A stretch of DNA of 64,000 nt from Fodinicurvata sediminis DSM 21159 (GTDB taxonomy: Bacteria > Pseudomonadota > Alphaproteobacteria > Kiloniellales > DSM-21159), in contig NZ_ATVH01000016.1 in NCBI RefSeq assembly GCF_000420625.1, positions 124,001 through 188,000 on the forward strand. The letters are read 5' to 3'. Of this stretch, positions 1 to 8,853 are shown piece after piece. Under the pieces are notes generated by a model. The model searched no databases, was not told the origin of the DNA, and saw only the letters and a list, made by a program, of their open reading frames with translations. Position 1 is the first letter of the stretch. Every line of letters begins with the position of its first letter. The position numbers were made by a program, and so were the translations under genes.

Positions 1-1935
1 CTCGATCAGGCTCTCGCCTTCGCGCGGATAGGCCCGCGGCCTTTGCCAGAGACCGACCTCGACCATGACAGCGCCGTTCGCCACATGCCAGTCGTGCAGG
101 GGCGTCCGGCGTAACGGGCGAAGGTTCGGCCCGGTCGAGTGACCCGCCAATGCGCCAAGTGACACAGGCGTGTAGGGCGGGCGAAAGCGTGTTGTGCCTG
201 CCACGTCCAGCGGCACGTCCAGCAGCGAAGCCATCATGGCCAGGCCATTGATATTGCTGGTCTTCCCCTGATCACAGGCCATGCCCAGCGTGGTATAGCG
301 CTTCAGGTGCTCGACGGACACGAAGCCTTCCTGATGGGCCAGACGCACATCGCGGGCCGTAACGTCGTGCTGAAGGTCCACGAAAGCCTTGCCCTTGCCG
401 CCCTCGACCTGAAAGAGAAGGCGGGTTGGGCCAGATTTGCGGTTATCCAGTCCTTCCGGTTTTGCCGGGTTGGAATTCGGGGAGCAGCCACAGTCCCGTG
501 CGGCGTCATTGCCGGCCTGTACGCCTTGTTGCCAAGCTTCGGCCAAACTGTCAGCACCGCCAATGGCGCCCGCAGCCTGCCAGTCCTGCAGGGCTTCGCC
601 TGGCATGAACTGTCCGCGTTCCTCGTCATACTGCGGCTTGCCACCGGCCTGGGCTGTCAGGTGAATGACCGGACTCCAGCCACCACTGATGGCCAGGCAA
701 TCGGTGCGGATGCTCTCCTGTTTTCCCTTTGGACGGCCTTGCGCGTCCAGTTCGGTAAGGACTGCCCCTGTCACGGCCTTGCGGCCTTCTGCCGCCAGAA
801 TCGTGCTGCCCGTTCTCAGGGGGATGGACAGGCCTTCCGCTTCGGCAGCCAGATCCGCGGGCGGTTCGCTACGTGCATCGGCCAGGCAGGCAACCTCGAC
901 ACCTGCGCGGGCAAGATCGATGGCCGTGCGATAGCCACTGTCATTGGTGGTGGCGATCACCACCCTGCGGCCCGCGGCAACGGCATGGCGGTTGGTGTAG
1001 CTGCGCACGGCCCCCGACAGCATGACGCCGGGTAAGTCGTTGTTGGCGAAGACCAGCGGGCGCTCCATGGCACCGGTGGCCAGAACGACCCGCCGGGCCT
1101 TTATGGTCCAGTGGCGATGGCGCGGCTGGCCGGCCGGGGGCAGGGGGTGGTGGTCGCTGACACGTTCCACCGCCCCCAGGATATTGTCGTCGTAATAGCC
1201 ATAGACCGTGGTACGGGGCAGGTAGTCCACACGCCCCGTCTCGATCAGTGCCTCGATTTCCCGGCGGGTCCACTCCAGACTTGTCTTCCCATCCAGCTTT
1301 GTGGTTTCGCTCAGTAGGGACCCGCCGGGTACGGGCAACTCGTCGGCAAGTAGAACATGGGCCCCGGCGTCTGCTGCACTGCGCGCGGCCGCCAGTCCGG
1401 CAGCACCGGCGCCGACCACCAGCACATCGCACCAGGCGCGTCGTGCCTCATAGTGGTCCGGGTCGGGCTCCAGGGATGCCTGGCCCATGCCCGCTGCCTT
1501 GCGGATCAGCTTTTCATAGAGCATCCAGGCATGGCGGGTCGGACCCATGAAAGTCTTGTAGTAGAAGCCAGCCACGAAGAAGGGTGAGAGCAGACCGTTC
1601 ATGGCGCCAATGTCGAAATCCAGGCTGGGCCAGCAGTTCTGGCTTTCGGCCGTCAGGCCGTCATAGAGCTCGACACCGGTGGCGCGGCAGTTTGGTTCAT
1701 GACGCGCCCCGTGGCGCAATCCAACAAGAGCATTGGGTTCGTCCGCACCGGCCGCATAGATTCCGCGGCGGCGATGATACTTGAAGCTGCGGGCGACCGT
1801 TTCCTGCCCATTGGCCAGGAGCGCAGAAGCCAGAGTGTCGCCTTCATAGCCGGTCATGGGCCGGCCATCGAAGGTGAAGCGCAGCTTGCGATCCCGATTG
1901 ATCTGGCCGCCGTTGTTCAGGCGAAAGCCGCTCAT
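1..1935 (-). CDS. soxA: Sarcosine oxidase alpha subunit, 3' part cut by window edge
   Basis: This is the large subunit of heterotetrameric sarcosine oxidase, which oxidises sarcosine to glycine and passes the methyl carbon to tetrahydrofolate. About 645 residues are visible from an ATG at 1935. The N-terminus reads MSGFRLNNGG, followed near residue 170 by a Rossmann dinucleotide-binding motif (VVGAGAAGLAAA) and later by ATGAMERPLVF, typical of the family's NAD-binding oxidoreductase half. The C-terminal aminomethyltransferase (GCV_T-like) domain lies mostly beyond position 1. The start overlaps the soxD stop as ATGA (1932-1935), so the two are translationally coupled. A soxG gene would be expected further left, outside the window. 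Confidence 0.93.
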   Translation of the reverse strand, partial: MSGFRLNNGGQINRDRKLRFTFDGRPMTGYEGDTLASALLANGQETVARSFKYHRRRGIYAAGADEPNALVGLRHGARHEPNCRATGVELYDGLTAESQNCWPSLDFDIGAMNGLLSPFFVAGFYYKTFMGPTRHAWMLYEKLIRKAAGMGQASLEPDPDHYEARRAWCDVLVVGAGAAGLAAARSAADAGAHVLLADELPVPGGSLLSETTKLDGKTSLEWTRREIEALIETGRVDYLPRTTVYGYYDDNILGAVERVSDHHPLPPAGQPRHRHWTIKARRVVLATGAMERPLVFANNDLPGVMLSGAVRSYTNRHAVAAGRRVVIATTNDSGYRTAIDLARAGVEVACLADARSEPPADLAAEAEGLSIPLRTGSTILAAEGRKAVTGAVLTELDAQGRPKGKQESIRTDCLAISGGWSPVIHLTAQAGGKPQYDEERGQFMPGEALQDWQAAGAIGGADSLAEAWQQGVQAGNDAARDCGCSPNSNPAKPEGLDNRKSGPTRLLFQVEGGKGKAFVDLQHDVTARDVRLAHQEGFVSVEHLKRYTTLGMACDQGKTSNINGLAMMASLLDVPLDVAGTTRFRPPYTPVSLGALAGHSTGPNLRPLRRTPLHDWHVANGAVMVEVGLWQRPRAYPREGESLIE

Positions 1936-2228
1936 TGCTTGGCCTCCGTACTTTGCGTTCCGGCTTCGCTTGCCCAGGGGCCAGTGGCCTTCACCTGGTG
2001 AATCCTGTGGGTGGTGGTGTCCCGTTCGATCACCAGGAACTGGCGGCAACCGTGGACATGCTGCCAGTATTCGCTGTGCGGGCCGGCCGGATTGCGGCGC
2101 TGGTAGACCGTGTCAGCCCAGCTGTCGATGTCCTGGGTGTCGGGTGTCGGCCAGCTGATCGTGGCATCCCCTTCATAGGTGAATTCCTCAAGGTGCCGAT
2201 GGCCGCAGAATGGGCAGTTGATGTACAT
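1932..2228 (-). CDS. soxD: Sarcosine oxidase delta subunit
   Basis: Small zinc-binding delta subunit (98 residues) of the sarcosine oxidase heterotetramer, with no catalytic role of its own. The start was set at the ATG giving MYINCPFCGHR, because the CPFCG cysteine pair at the very N-terminus is the family hallmark and residues upstream of it do not belong to the family. A later His-x-His/Cys patch (YWQHVHGCRQF) completes the zinc-ligand pattern. The gene lies 50 bp after soxB and overlaps soxA by four bases, the usual soxB-soxD-soxA order. Confidence 0.93.
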   Translation of the reverse strand: MYINCPFCGHRHLEEFTYEGDATISWPTPDTQDIDSWADTVYQRRNPAGPHSEYWQHVHGCRQFLVIERDTTTHRIHQVKATGPWASEAGTQSTEAKQ

Positions 2229-2278
2229 GAGACGATGTCCTGGTTGGTGAAGCCGTCTTGGGTTCGGGTGCAAGCGCG

Positions 2279-3538
2279 TCAGTGCAGTCGCGGCACCGGC
2301 CCGGCTCCTTTCTCGTCAAGCGTTCGCCCCGTTCGGAAGCGGTCGAGCCGGAAAGCGGCATTGAGTTCGTGTGGCTCGTCACGGGCAATGGTATGGGCAA
2401 AGCACCAACCGGAAGCCGGTGTGGCCTTGAAGCCGCCGTAGCACCAGCCGGCGTTGATGTAGAGGCCTTCCTTCGGCGACTTGTCGATGATGGGGCTGCC
2501 ATCCATGGACATGTCCATGACACCGCCCCAGTGCCGCAGTAGCCGCAGGCGCGATAGGTTGGGGAACAGTGCGACAGCCATTGAGGCGACGTCCTGCACG
2601 ATGGGCAGGTTGCCGCGCTGGGCATAGGAATTGTAGCCGTCCAGGTCGCCACCGAAGACCAGTCCACCCTTGTCGGACTGGGAGATGTAGAGGTGACCGG
2701 CGCCGAAAGTGACCACCGTGTCGATAAGCGGCTTCAGGGGTTCGGAAACGAAAGCCTGAAGAACATGACTTTCGATCGGCAGGCGGTCGAAACCGGCCTT
2801 GGCCAGGACACGGCTGGAATTGCCGGCAACGGCAACGCCAACCTTGCCTGCGCGTACCGGTCCCTTGACGGTATCGACCCCGGCAATCTGATCGCCTTCG
2901 AAGAGGAAGCCCGTCACCTCGCAATTCTCGATGATGTCGACACCAAGGGAATCAGCGCCCCGGGCATAGCCCCAAGCCACCGCATCATGCCGGGCTGAAC
3001 CGCCACGTGCCTGAAGCAGGCCGCCTGCGACGGGAAAGCGTGCCTTGTCCGAGACGTCCATGCCCGGAACCATCCGGGCGACCCCCTCGCGGTCGAGCAG
3101 CTCGGCATCTATGCCGTTGACGCGCATGGAGTTTCCGCGCCGCATGTAGCCTTCCAGTTGAGCGGGGGAATGGGCCAGGTTCAGGACGCCGCGCTGGCTG
3201 AACATGACGTTGTAGTTCAGGTCGCGGCTCATGCCCTCCCAGAGTTTCATGCCCCACTCATAGAAACGGTTGTTCTGCGCCAGCAGGTAGTTGGAGCGCA
3301 CGATGGTGGTATTGCGTCCGACATTGCCGCCCCCGATCCAGCCCTTCTCAATGACCGCGACATTCGTGATGCCGTGTTCCTTCGCCAGGTAATAGGCTGT
3401 GGCCAGGCCGTGGCCACCGCCGCCCACGATAATGACGTCATAGTGCGCCTTGGGCTGCGCGATGGCGCGCCAGGTGCGCGTCCAGCCGCGGTGACCCTTC
3501 AGGGCCTGCCGCGCGAGCGAGAAAGCGGAGAAATGCAT
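2279..3538 (-). CDS. soxB: Sarcosine oxidase beta subunit
   Basis: FAD- and FMN-carrying catalytic subunit that oxidises sarcosine in the cytoplasm, producing hydrogen peroxide, glycine and 5,10-methylene-THF when THF is present. The 419 residues match the usual length. An N-terminal dinucleotide fold (VIIVGGGGHGLATAYYLA, near residue 35) binds FAD. The tail contains the conserved GWCYGGFKATPASGW segment. It is the first gene of soxB-soxD-soxA. The 325 bp upstream, shared with a divergent amino-acid ABC operon, holds the promoter and a palindrome at 3627-3641. Confidence 0.95.
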   Translation of the reverse strand: MHFSAFSLARQALKGHRGWTRTWRAIAQPKAHYDVIIVGGGGHGLATAYYLAKEHGITNVAVIEKGWIGGGNVGRNTTIVRSNYLLAQNNRFYEWGMKLWEGMSRDLNYNVMFSQRGVLNLAHSPAQLEGYMRRGNSMRVNGIDAELLDREGVARMVPGMDVSDKARFPVAGGLLQARGGSARHDAVAWGYARGADSLGVDIIENCEVTGFLFEGDQIAGVDTVKGPVRAGKVGVAVAGNSSRVLAKAGFDRLPIESHVLQAFVSEPLKPLIDTVVTFGAGHLYISQSDKGGLVFGGDLDGYNSYAQRGNLPIVQDVASMAVALFPNLSRLRLLRHWGGVMDMSMDGSPIIDKSPKEGLYINAGWCYGGFKATPASGWCFAHTIARDEPHELNAAFRLDRFRTGRTLDEKGAGPVPRLH

Positions 3539-3626
3539 GTCACCCTATCCGGTGTTCGTGGTCTGGCTCTAGATAAGCGCACCCTTGATGATAACGCGAG
3601 ACCCATCGCATTCTTCGTTTGTTTTT

Positions 3627-3641
3627 ATCGATTTTATCGAT
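3627..3641. promoter_or_regulatory. Palindrome in the soxB / amino-acid ABC divergent promoter region
   Basis: Two self-complementary ATCGAT hexamers separated by TTT form a symmetrical 15-bp site. It sits in the 3539-3863 gap between divergently transcribed soxB and the importer operon. The position and symmetry suit a dimeric regulator, but I do not recognise the motif. Otherwise I see no gene in this gap. Confidence 0.35.
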
Positions 3642-3863
3642 GCCAGGTCTTGTCCGAATCCAAAAAGAAGGGCGGGGTGAGCGAACAACTAGCCTATGAA
3701 CAGGCACTTGCCGCCTGTTGCCATGGCCGGCTGCTTTCGGTAAAGACACAGGTTAGTTGTACTTGGCCTGTTGAACTCTCGCCAAGAATCACCCATAGCT
3801 TTAACTTCTCGGATTGTGGCCCGGTTTTCGGGCCTGATCACAAGGAACAGGGAACTATAAATC

Positions 3864-4676
3864 ATGTTCAAGAAATTGCTGACCACTACGGTCATGAGCG
3901 TTGCGGCACTTGGTGTCAGCGCTTCCATCGCCGCCGCGGACGTCCTGGAGGATGTCGAGGAGCGTGGCACCTTGATTGCTGGCGTGAAGGCCGACTATCC
4001 CCCCTTCGGTTATCGCAGCGATGACGGCGATATCGTTGGCTTGGAAATTGATCTGGCCGAGGACATTGCTGAGCGCCTGGGCGTGGATATCGAGCTTGTC
4101 CCGGTTGTTGCCTCGAACCGCATGGAGTTCCTGGACCAGGGCAAGATCGACGTGGTGATCGCCACCATGACGAACACGGAAGAGCGCGAGAAGGTCGTGG
4201 ATTTCGTGGAGCCGGGTCACTATGCTTCGGGCACCAACATCCTGGCCCCCAAGAAGGCAGGCTTTACTGAATGGGGCGATCTGGAAGGCAAGCCGGTCTG
4301 TGGTGTGCAGGGTGCCTTCTACAATCGCCGTACCCAGCAGGAATACGGTGCTGAAATGATTGCCTTCAAGGGCACGGCGGAGGCTTACACAGCGCTTCAG
4401 CAGGGCCGCTGCCTGGCCTTCGTCTATGATGACGCCGCGCTTCTGGGCCAGCTTGATAAGGATGCCTGGTCCGAGTTCGAGATGCCTCTCGAGACCATCG
4501 ACGAATCGCCCTGGGGCATGGCTGTGGCCACTGGCGAGGACAATTTCCGCGAAAAGCTGACGGAGATCGTCATCGACTGGCATGGTTCGGGCAAGATTCT
4601 CGAACTTGAGGAAGAGTACGGCATCAACAACACGCCGTATGCCAAGCGGATGCACGAGGAATACAAGGATAACTGA
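3864..4676 (+). CDS. Amino-acid ABC transporter substrate-binding protein (family 3)
   Basis: Periplasmic receptor of a polar amino-acid importer, 270 residues. Residues 1-25 form a Sec signal peptide ending ASIAAA before DVLEDVEERG. The mature part has the SBP_bac_3 landmarks: GVKADYPPFGY near the N-terminus, then GLEIDLAEDIAERLGV, and the PVVASNRMEFLDQGKIDVV segment of the ligand cleft. It heads an operon with two permeases and an ATPase, separated from the first permease by a hairpin. The ligand cannot be assigned from sequence. Divergence from the sarcosine oxidase operon makes an amino acid or N-methyl amino acid plausible, but that is inference. Confidence 0.9.
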   Translation: MFKKLLTTTVMSVAALGVSASIAAADVLEDVEERGTLIAGVKADYPPFGYRSDDGDIVGLEIDLAEDIAERLGVDIELVPVVASNRMEFLDQGKIDVVIATMTNTEEREKVVDFVEPGHYASGTNILAPKKAGFTEWGDLEGKPVCGVQGAFYNRRTQQEYGAEMIAFKGTAEAYTALQQGRCLAFVYDDAALLGQLDKDAWSEFEMPLETIDESPWGMAVATGEDNFREKLTEIVIDWHGSGKILELEEEYGINNTPYAKRMHEEYKDN

Positions 4677-4694
4677 TATCCTTGGGTCATGATG

Positions 4695-4740
4695 ACGGCG
4701 GGTGAGTCTTGATAGCAGGCTCATCCGCCGTTTTCTTTCC
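4695..4740 (+). terminator. Intercistronic hairpin after the binding-protein gene
   Basis: A 12-bp stem (arms 4695-4706 and 4720-4731, one G-T pair) is followed by a T-rich run, TTTTCTTT. It has the form of an intrinsic terminator. Placed between the binding protein and the first permease, it probably terminates part of the transcription so that the receptor is made in excess, or protects the upstream mRNA. Confidence 0.7.
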
Positions 4741-4780
4741 CAGCTTTTTAAAGGCAGCCAGAGTAAAGCGGTAGACACGC

Positions 4781-5527
4781 GTGGACATCATCTACAGCTG
4801 GTTCCAGCAACTGAATGAGACGACCGGGATCAATCTTCCGGTCTTCTACAATACGTTCGATCGCGAGCGCTTTTTCTCGGGGCTGCTCGTCACCATCCAA
4901 CTCTCCGTCCTCAGCCTGATCGCCTCTGTGGTGATCGGCGTTGTCGGCGCCTGGCTGCAGGGCTCGAAGCTGGTCTGGACGCGGCGAATCGTTCAAGCCT
5001 ATATCCAGTTCTTCCGTAATACGCCACCGCTGGTGCAGATGTATTTCTTCTTCTTCGGGTTGAGTGCGCTTTTGCCGACAGTGGAGAACGAATTCGGCTT
5101 CCAGCAGCCAATACTGGGGTCCTTTGCCTGGGCCTGCATCTCTCTGAGCTTCTTTGCCGGCGCCTTCAATGTCGAGATCTTCCGCTCCGGAATCGAGGCA
5201 GTGCCTGAGACCACACGTGAAGCGGCGGAATCCCTCGGCTACAGCCGCCTTGGCGCCTACATCCATGTGATCCTTCCGTTGGCATTCCGGGTCTGCCTGC
5301 CAGCGCTCAACAACAACCTGGTCAATCTGGTGAAGACGACGACACTGGCCTATGCCATAGCCGTGCCGGAACTGCTGTATGTGTCCGGACAGATCTGGTC
5401 CGACTATGCCAATGTGCCGGAGATGATGACGCTGCTGCTTCTGATCTACGTGGGCCTGGTTGGCATTGTGGTCCTGGGAATGAATCGCTGGGAGCGGGCC
5501 ATGCGCCTGCCGGGATACGGAACATGA
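4781..5527 (+). CDS. Amino-acid ABC transporter permease (HisM/GltJ-like)
   Basis: Inner-membrane subunit of the importer, 248 residues, with the His/Glu/Gln permease pattern. It has several hydrophobic helices, the QFFRNTPPLVQMYF segment typical of the family, and the EAAESLGYS coupling (EAA) loop that contacts the ATPase. The start is a GTG at 4781 with only a weak ribosome-binding site, consistent with dependence on upstream transcription past the 4695-4740 hairpin. It overlaps the second permease by four bases (ATGA). Confidence 0.9.
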   Translation: MDIIYSWFQQLNETTGINLPVFYNTFDRERFFSGLLVTIQLSVLSLIASVVIGVVGAWLQGSKLVWTRRIVQAYIQFFRNTPPLVQMYFFFFGLSALLPTVENEFGFQQPILGSFAWACISLSFFAGAFNVEIFRSGIEAVPETTREAAESLGYSRLGAYIHVILPLAFRVCLPALNNNLVNLVKTTTLAYAIAVPELLYVSGQIWSDYANVPEMMTLLLLIYVGLVGIVVLGMNRWERAMRLPGYGT

Positions 5528-6435
5528 GCGGGTCATCGAACCGGAGACAGCGCCTGCAGGACTCGCTTCGATCCGGAACGGATCTGCCCGTCCTGCTTTC
5601 ACCCGGATCCGCGGTTGCCGGTTCACGTGCCGGCGGGCGCGATGCCCTGGCCCTGCCGCGCGTGAACCTGAAAGCCTGGCACGGCGTTGTGCTGGTGTTG
5701 ATGGTGTTGCTGTCGGCCGGTGTGGCCGAGGCACAGAGCGGCGATGGACGCGAAGGGATCCTCTCGATCCTGATCAAGTGGTCGCCGTTGCTGCTTCAGG
5801 GTTTCGTCTTCAATCTGGTGATCTCAGTCATGTCCATGGCGCTTGGCACAATCAGCGGCGCCTTCCTGGGTCTCATGCAGATATCGCTGCTGCCACAGGT
5901 GCGTTTCGGTAGCTGGTTTGTGACCCAGTTCTTCCGCAACGCGCCCTGGCTGGTGTTGCTGTTCTACGCCATGTTCATGCTGCCTTTCCAGTTCCAGGTG
6001 GCGGGCGTGACCATTCCCTTCCCGGACTGGGTGAAGGCCGTGATCGGACTGAGCCTGCCGGTCATGGCCAACGTATCGGAACTGGTGCGCGGTGCCGTCC
6101 AGTCGATCCCCTCTGGACAGTGGGAAGCCGCAGAATCCCTGGCCTTCACACGCCGCCAGCAGATCTGGCAGATCATCATGCCGCAGTGCGTGAAGCGGAT
6201 GCTGCCGCCCTGGATGAACCTTTACGCAATCCTGACCATGGCGACGGTTCTGGCTTCCATTGTGGGTGTCAACGAGGTGATGACCCTCGCCGACCAGGTG
6301 AAGGCGGCGGAAGGAGGGCGTACGGACCTGTTGGCTCCGCTGTATGGCTATATCCTATTCCTGTTTTTCATCTACTCCTATCCGATTGCGCGCCTGACGG
6401 TACGCCTGGAGCGCAGGTACGCGGTCAAGATCTAG
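5524..6435 (+). CDS. Amino-acid ABC transporter permease with extended N-terminus
   Basis: Second membrane subunit, 303 residues. The permease core begins near residue 80 and carries [14 protein letters not shown] and the [12 protein letters not shown] coupling loop. The first 75 residues are an addition: a polar stretch followed by a hydrophobic segment ([17 protein letters not shown]) that looks like an extra transmembrane helix or a signal-like sequence. Such N-terminal additions occur in some GltK/AapM-like permeases. The start codon overlaps the previous stop (ATGA), so the long form is probably the real product. Confidence 0.88.
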   Translation: MSGSSNRRQRLQDSLRSGTDLPVLLSPGSAVAGSRAGGRDALALPRVNLKAWHGVVLVLMVLLSAGVAEAQSGDGREGILSILIKWSPLLLQGFVFNLVISVMSMALGTISGAFLGLMQISLLPQVRFGSWFVTQFFRNAPWLVLLFYAMFMLPFQFQVAGVTIPFPDWVKAVIGLSLPVMANVSELVRGAVQSIPSGQWEAAESLAFTRRQQIWQIIMPQCVKRMLPPWMNLYAILTMATVLASIVGVNEVMTLADQVKAAEGGRTDLLAPLYGYILFLFFIYSYPIARLTVRLERRYAVKI

Positions 6436-6473
6436 GCAGCACAAGCCGGCCAAGGCAAAGAAGGACGTTCCGC

Positions 6474-7229
6474 ATGAGCACAGCAAACTGGACCGAGGAT
6501 CAACCGATTGTCTCGCTGAAGGACGTTCACAAGTCCTTCGGTGACTTCGAGGTCCTCAAGGGCATTTCCTTCGATGTCAAGAAGGGGGAGGTGGTCTGCA
6601 TCATCGGTCCGTCCGGATCGGGAAAGTCCACGCTTATCCGTTGCATCAATGCCCTGACGGAAATCAACAGCGGATCCATCAAGGTCGAGGGGATCGAGGT
6701 CAACGATCCAAACCTGGACAAGCTGGAGCTGCGCAAGCGTGTTGGCATGGTCTTCCAGCAGTACAACCTCTTTCCGCATCGGACCGCCTTGCAGAACATC
6801 ATGATGGCTCCTGTGCAGGTTCTGAAACAACCGAAGCAGGAGGTTGAGGAACGGGCCCATGCGCTGATGAAAAAGGTGCGACTGGACGGCAAGGAAGATG
6901 CCTATCCGGGAGAACTCTCAGGTGGACAGCAGCAGCGTGTGGCGATTGCCCGCTCACTGGCCATGAATCCCCAGGTCATGCTTTTCGACGAGGTGACGGC
7001 GGCCCTGGATCCGGAAACGGTGAAAGAGGTTCTGGCCACCATCAAAGACCTGGCCCAGGAAGGCATGACCTGCATGCTGGTGACCCATGAGATGGGCTTT
7101 GCCAAGGAAGTTGCCGATCACATGTATTTCACGGATCAGGGCGTGATCGTGGAAGATGGTCCACCGGCGGAGTTCTTCGCCAATCCCAGGGACGAACGCA
7201 CCCAGAAGTTCCTGGGCCAGATCATCTGA
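6474..7229 (+). CDS. Amino-acid ABC transporter ATP-binding protein
   Basis: Cytoplasmic ATPase (251 residues) energising the importer. Visible motifs in order are Walker [10 protein letters not shown], the Q-loop in [10 protein letters not shown], the signature LSGGQQQR, Walker [15 protein letters not shown], and the switch histidine in LVTHEMGFA. The ATG at 6474 is preceded by AAGGA at good spacing and gives the standard N-terminus. The 3' end overlaps the convergent thiE gene by eight bases, leaving no room for a terminator between the two operons. Confidence 0.95.
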   Translation: MSTANWTEDQPIVSLKDVHKSFGDFEVLKGISFDVKKGEVVCIIGPSGSGKSTLIRCINALTEINSGSIKVEGIEVNDPNLDKLELRKRVGMVFQQYNLFPHRTALQNIMMAPVQVLKQPKQEVEERAHALMKKVRLDGKEDAYPGELSGGQQQRVAIARSLAMNPQVMLFDEVTAALDPETVKEVLATIKDLAQEGMTCMLVTHEMGFAKEVADHMYFTDQGVIVEDGPPAEFFANPRDERTQKFLGQII

Positions 7230-7839
7230 CCGCCTGCAGGAGGGCCCGGGTTGTCTCTGCAGGATCATCGGCGCGCATGACCTCGCCCATCACGGCGATA
7301 CCGATCGCGCCGGCATCCAGGCAGTCGCGGGCATTTGCGGCTGTTATGCCACCCAGAGCCAGGACAGGTGGAGCGATGCCATCTGTCAGCCGCCGCAGGC
7401 CCTCCAGTCCGAGAGCCGGTCCGTAGCCGGGTTTGCTCTGGGTCTCAAAGATGGGGCTCAGCGTGACATAGTCAGCCCCTTCCGCAGCTGCTGCCACGAG
7501 GGTTTCCTTGGAGTGTGCCGATACTCCGATCACGGCGGCGTCTCCCAGGACGGCCCGGGCGTGGGGAATCTCGCTCGTTTGCTGCAAGTGGACACCGGCT
7601 GCGCCGACCTCTGCGGCCAGGCCCCAGTCGCCGTTTATGAGCACCCGGCCCAGATGTGTGCGGGCAAGTTCACAAAGACGTTCCGCCAGCGCCCGCTTCT
7701 CCGGGGTGGGCAGGTCCTTGTCGCGCAGCATGAAGTTGCGAAGACCGGCCGCGAAAGCCCGTTCGGCAACTTGCTCAAGGTCATGCCGGGCCTGATGCCG
7801 ATCGCTGATGACCAGCAGTTCGGGCACCTTACCGACCAT
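7222..7839 (-). CDS. thiE: Thiamine phosphate synthase
   Basis: Joins the hydroxymethylpyrimidine diphosphate and thiazole phosphate moieties of thiamine. The 205 residues form a TIM barrel with recognisable ThiE/TenI signatures: [17 protein letters not shown]-type segment, [15 protein letters not shown] and the phosphate loop [11 protein letters not shown]. The start is ATG at 7839 (an in-frame GTG lies just before it); either way it overlaps the thiG stop. TenI-type thiazole tautomerases share this fold. The position as the last thi gene and the residues argue for ThiE, though TenI cannot be fully excluded. Confidence 0.85.
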   Translation of the reverse strand: MVGKVPELLVISDRHQARHDLEQVAERAFAAGLRNFMLRDKDLPTPEKRALAERLCELARTHLGRVLINGDWGLAAEVGAAGVHLQQTSEIPHARAVLGDAAVIGVSAHSKETLVAAAAEGADYVTLSPIFETQSKPGYGPALGLEGLRRLTDGIAPPVLALGGITAANARDCLDAGAIGIAVMGEVMRADDPAETTRALLQAVR

Positions 7840-8612
7840 CACGAGCCGACCAGGCCCATTTGGGGGCTTGAGGCCTTGGCATGCGGACGCTTCGGAATGC
7901 GCCCGGCCAGATGCGCCGCGCGACCGGCTTCGGCGGCATGGCGCACAGCGCGGGCCATGGCCACAGGGTTGCGGGCCCTGGCGACGGCGGTGTTCAACAA
8001 CACGGCATCGCAGCCAAGTTCGAAGGATTGCACTACGTCGGAGGCGGTGCCCAGACCCGCATCGATCACCACCGGCACCTCCGCACGCCTGCAGATCAAT
8101 TCGATGTTGGCGGGGTTTGCAACGCCCATCCCCGAGCCGATCAGGGATCCCATCGGCATCACGGCCGCAGCCCCCAGATCCTCGAGACGTTTGCAGATAA
8201 CCGGGTCGTCATTGCAGTAGGGCAGGACGGTAAAGCCGTCCTTGACCAGTTCGTCGGTTGCCGACAGCAACTGCTCGACATCAGGATATAGCGTTTCCCG
8301 GTCGCCGATGATCTCAAGCTTGAGCCAGTTCGTCTCAAGGGATTCCCGTGCCAGCTGTGCCGTAAGAATGGCATCGCGTTTCGTCTCGCAGCCGGCCGTG
8401 TTGGGCAGGAAGTCATAGCCTTCCAGCAGGTCGACCGGGCTTTCCGCATAGCCTTCCAGGTCCAGCCTGCGGATCGACAGCGTCACCAGTTCGGTTCCGC
8501 TTTCTTCCACGCAATCCAGCATCACCTGCAGGTTGGGATATGCCGAGGTCCCCAGAAAAACGCGACTGGTGAACTGTCGCTCGGCTATGGTCAGGGGTGT
8601 GTCGTTGGACAT
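7839..8612 (-). CDS. thiG: Thiazole synthase
   Basis: Builds the thiazole phosphate ring from deoxyxylulose 5-phosphate, dehydroglycine and ThiS-thiocarboxylate. The 257 residues include the opening [14 protein letters not shown] and the phosphate-binding segments [15 protein letters not shown] and [11 protein letters not shown] that mark ThiG. It stands between thiS (19 bp upstream) and thiE (overlap at the stop codon), consistent with one thi mRNA under the TPP riboswitch. Confidence 0.96.
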   Translation of the reverse strand: MSNDTPLTIAERQFTSRVFLGTSAYPNLQVMLDCVEESGTELVTLSIRRLDLEGYAESPVDLLEGYDFLPNTAGCETKRDAILTAQLARESLETNWLKLEIIGDRETLYPDVEQLLSATDELVKDGFTVLPYCNDDPVICKRLEDLGAAAVMPMGSLIGSGMGVANPANIELICRRAEVPVVIDAGLGTASDVVQSFELGCDAVLLNTAVARARNPVAMARAVRHAAEAGRAAHLAGRIPKRPHAKASSPQMGLVGS

Positions 8613-8631
8613 GATATAGGCTTTCTGCGGC

Positions 8632-8841
8632 TCAACCGCCTGCCAGTGGACGTACGATCTCGATCCGGTCGCCCTCGGCCAGGGACTCGACCGGCCAGCT
8701 GTCGCGCTTCACCAGGGCGCCGTTGCGCGCTATGGCAATTCGTCGTGCCGTCGGGTCGATCCCGCGCTGATGCAGCAGGTCCTTCAGGCTGCCCGGTTCC
8801 ACGCGTGTTTCTTCACCGTTCAGATTGATCGTCAATGACAT
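8632..8841 (-). CDS. thiS: Sulfur carrier protein ThiS
   Basis: A 69-residue ubiquitin-fold sulfur carrier that delivers sulfur as a C-terminal thiocarboxylate for thiazole formation. The decisive features are the beta-grasp start [11 protein letters not shown] and the C-terminal Gly-Gly (RPLAGG) needed for adenylation and thiocarboxylation. It lies 12 bp after thiO and 19 bp before thiG. No ThiF-type activating enzyme is in the window. Confidence 0.95.
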   Translation of the reverse strand: MSLTINLNGEETRVEPGSLKDLLHQRGIDPTARRIAIARNGALVKRDSWPVESLAEGDRIEIVRPLAGG

Positions 8842-8853
8842 GCTTGAACCATC

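Noticed and set aside
307-1035. 242-codon plus-strand open frame
   Set aside because: Antisense to soxA, whose family motifs are clear on the minus strand.
3855-5734. Two minus-strand open frames of about 300 codons
   Set aside because: Antisense to the ABC importer genes; no start context or family match.
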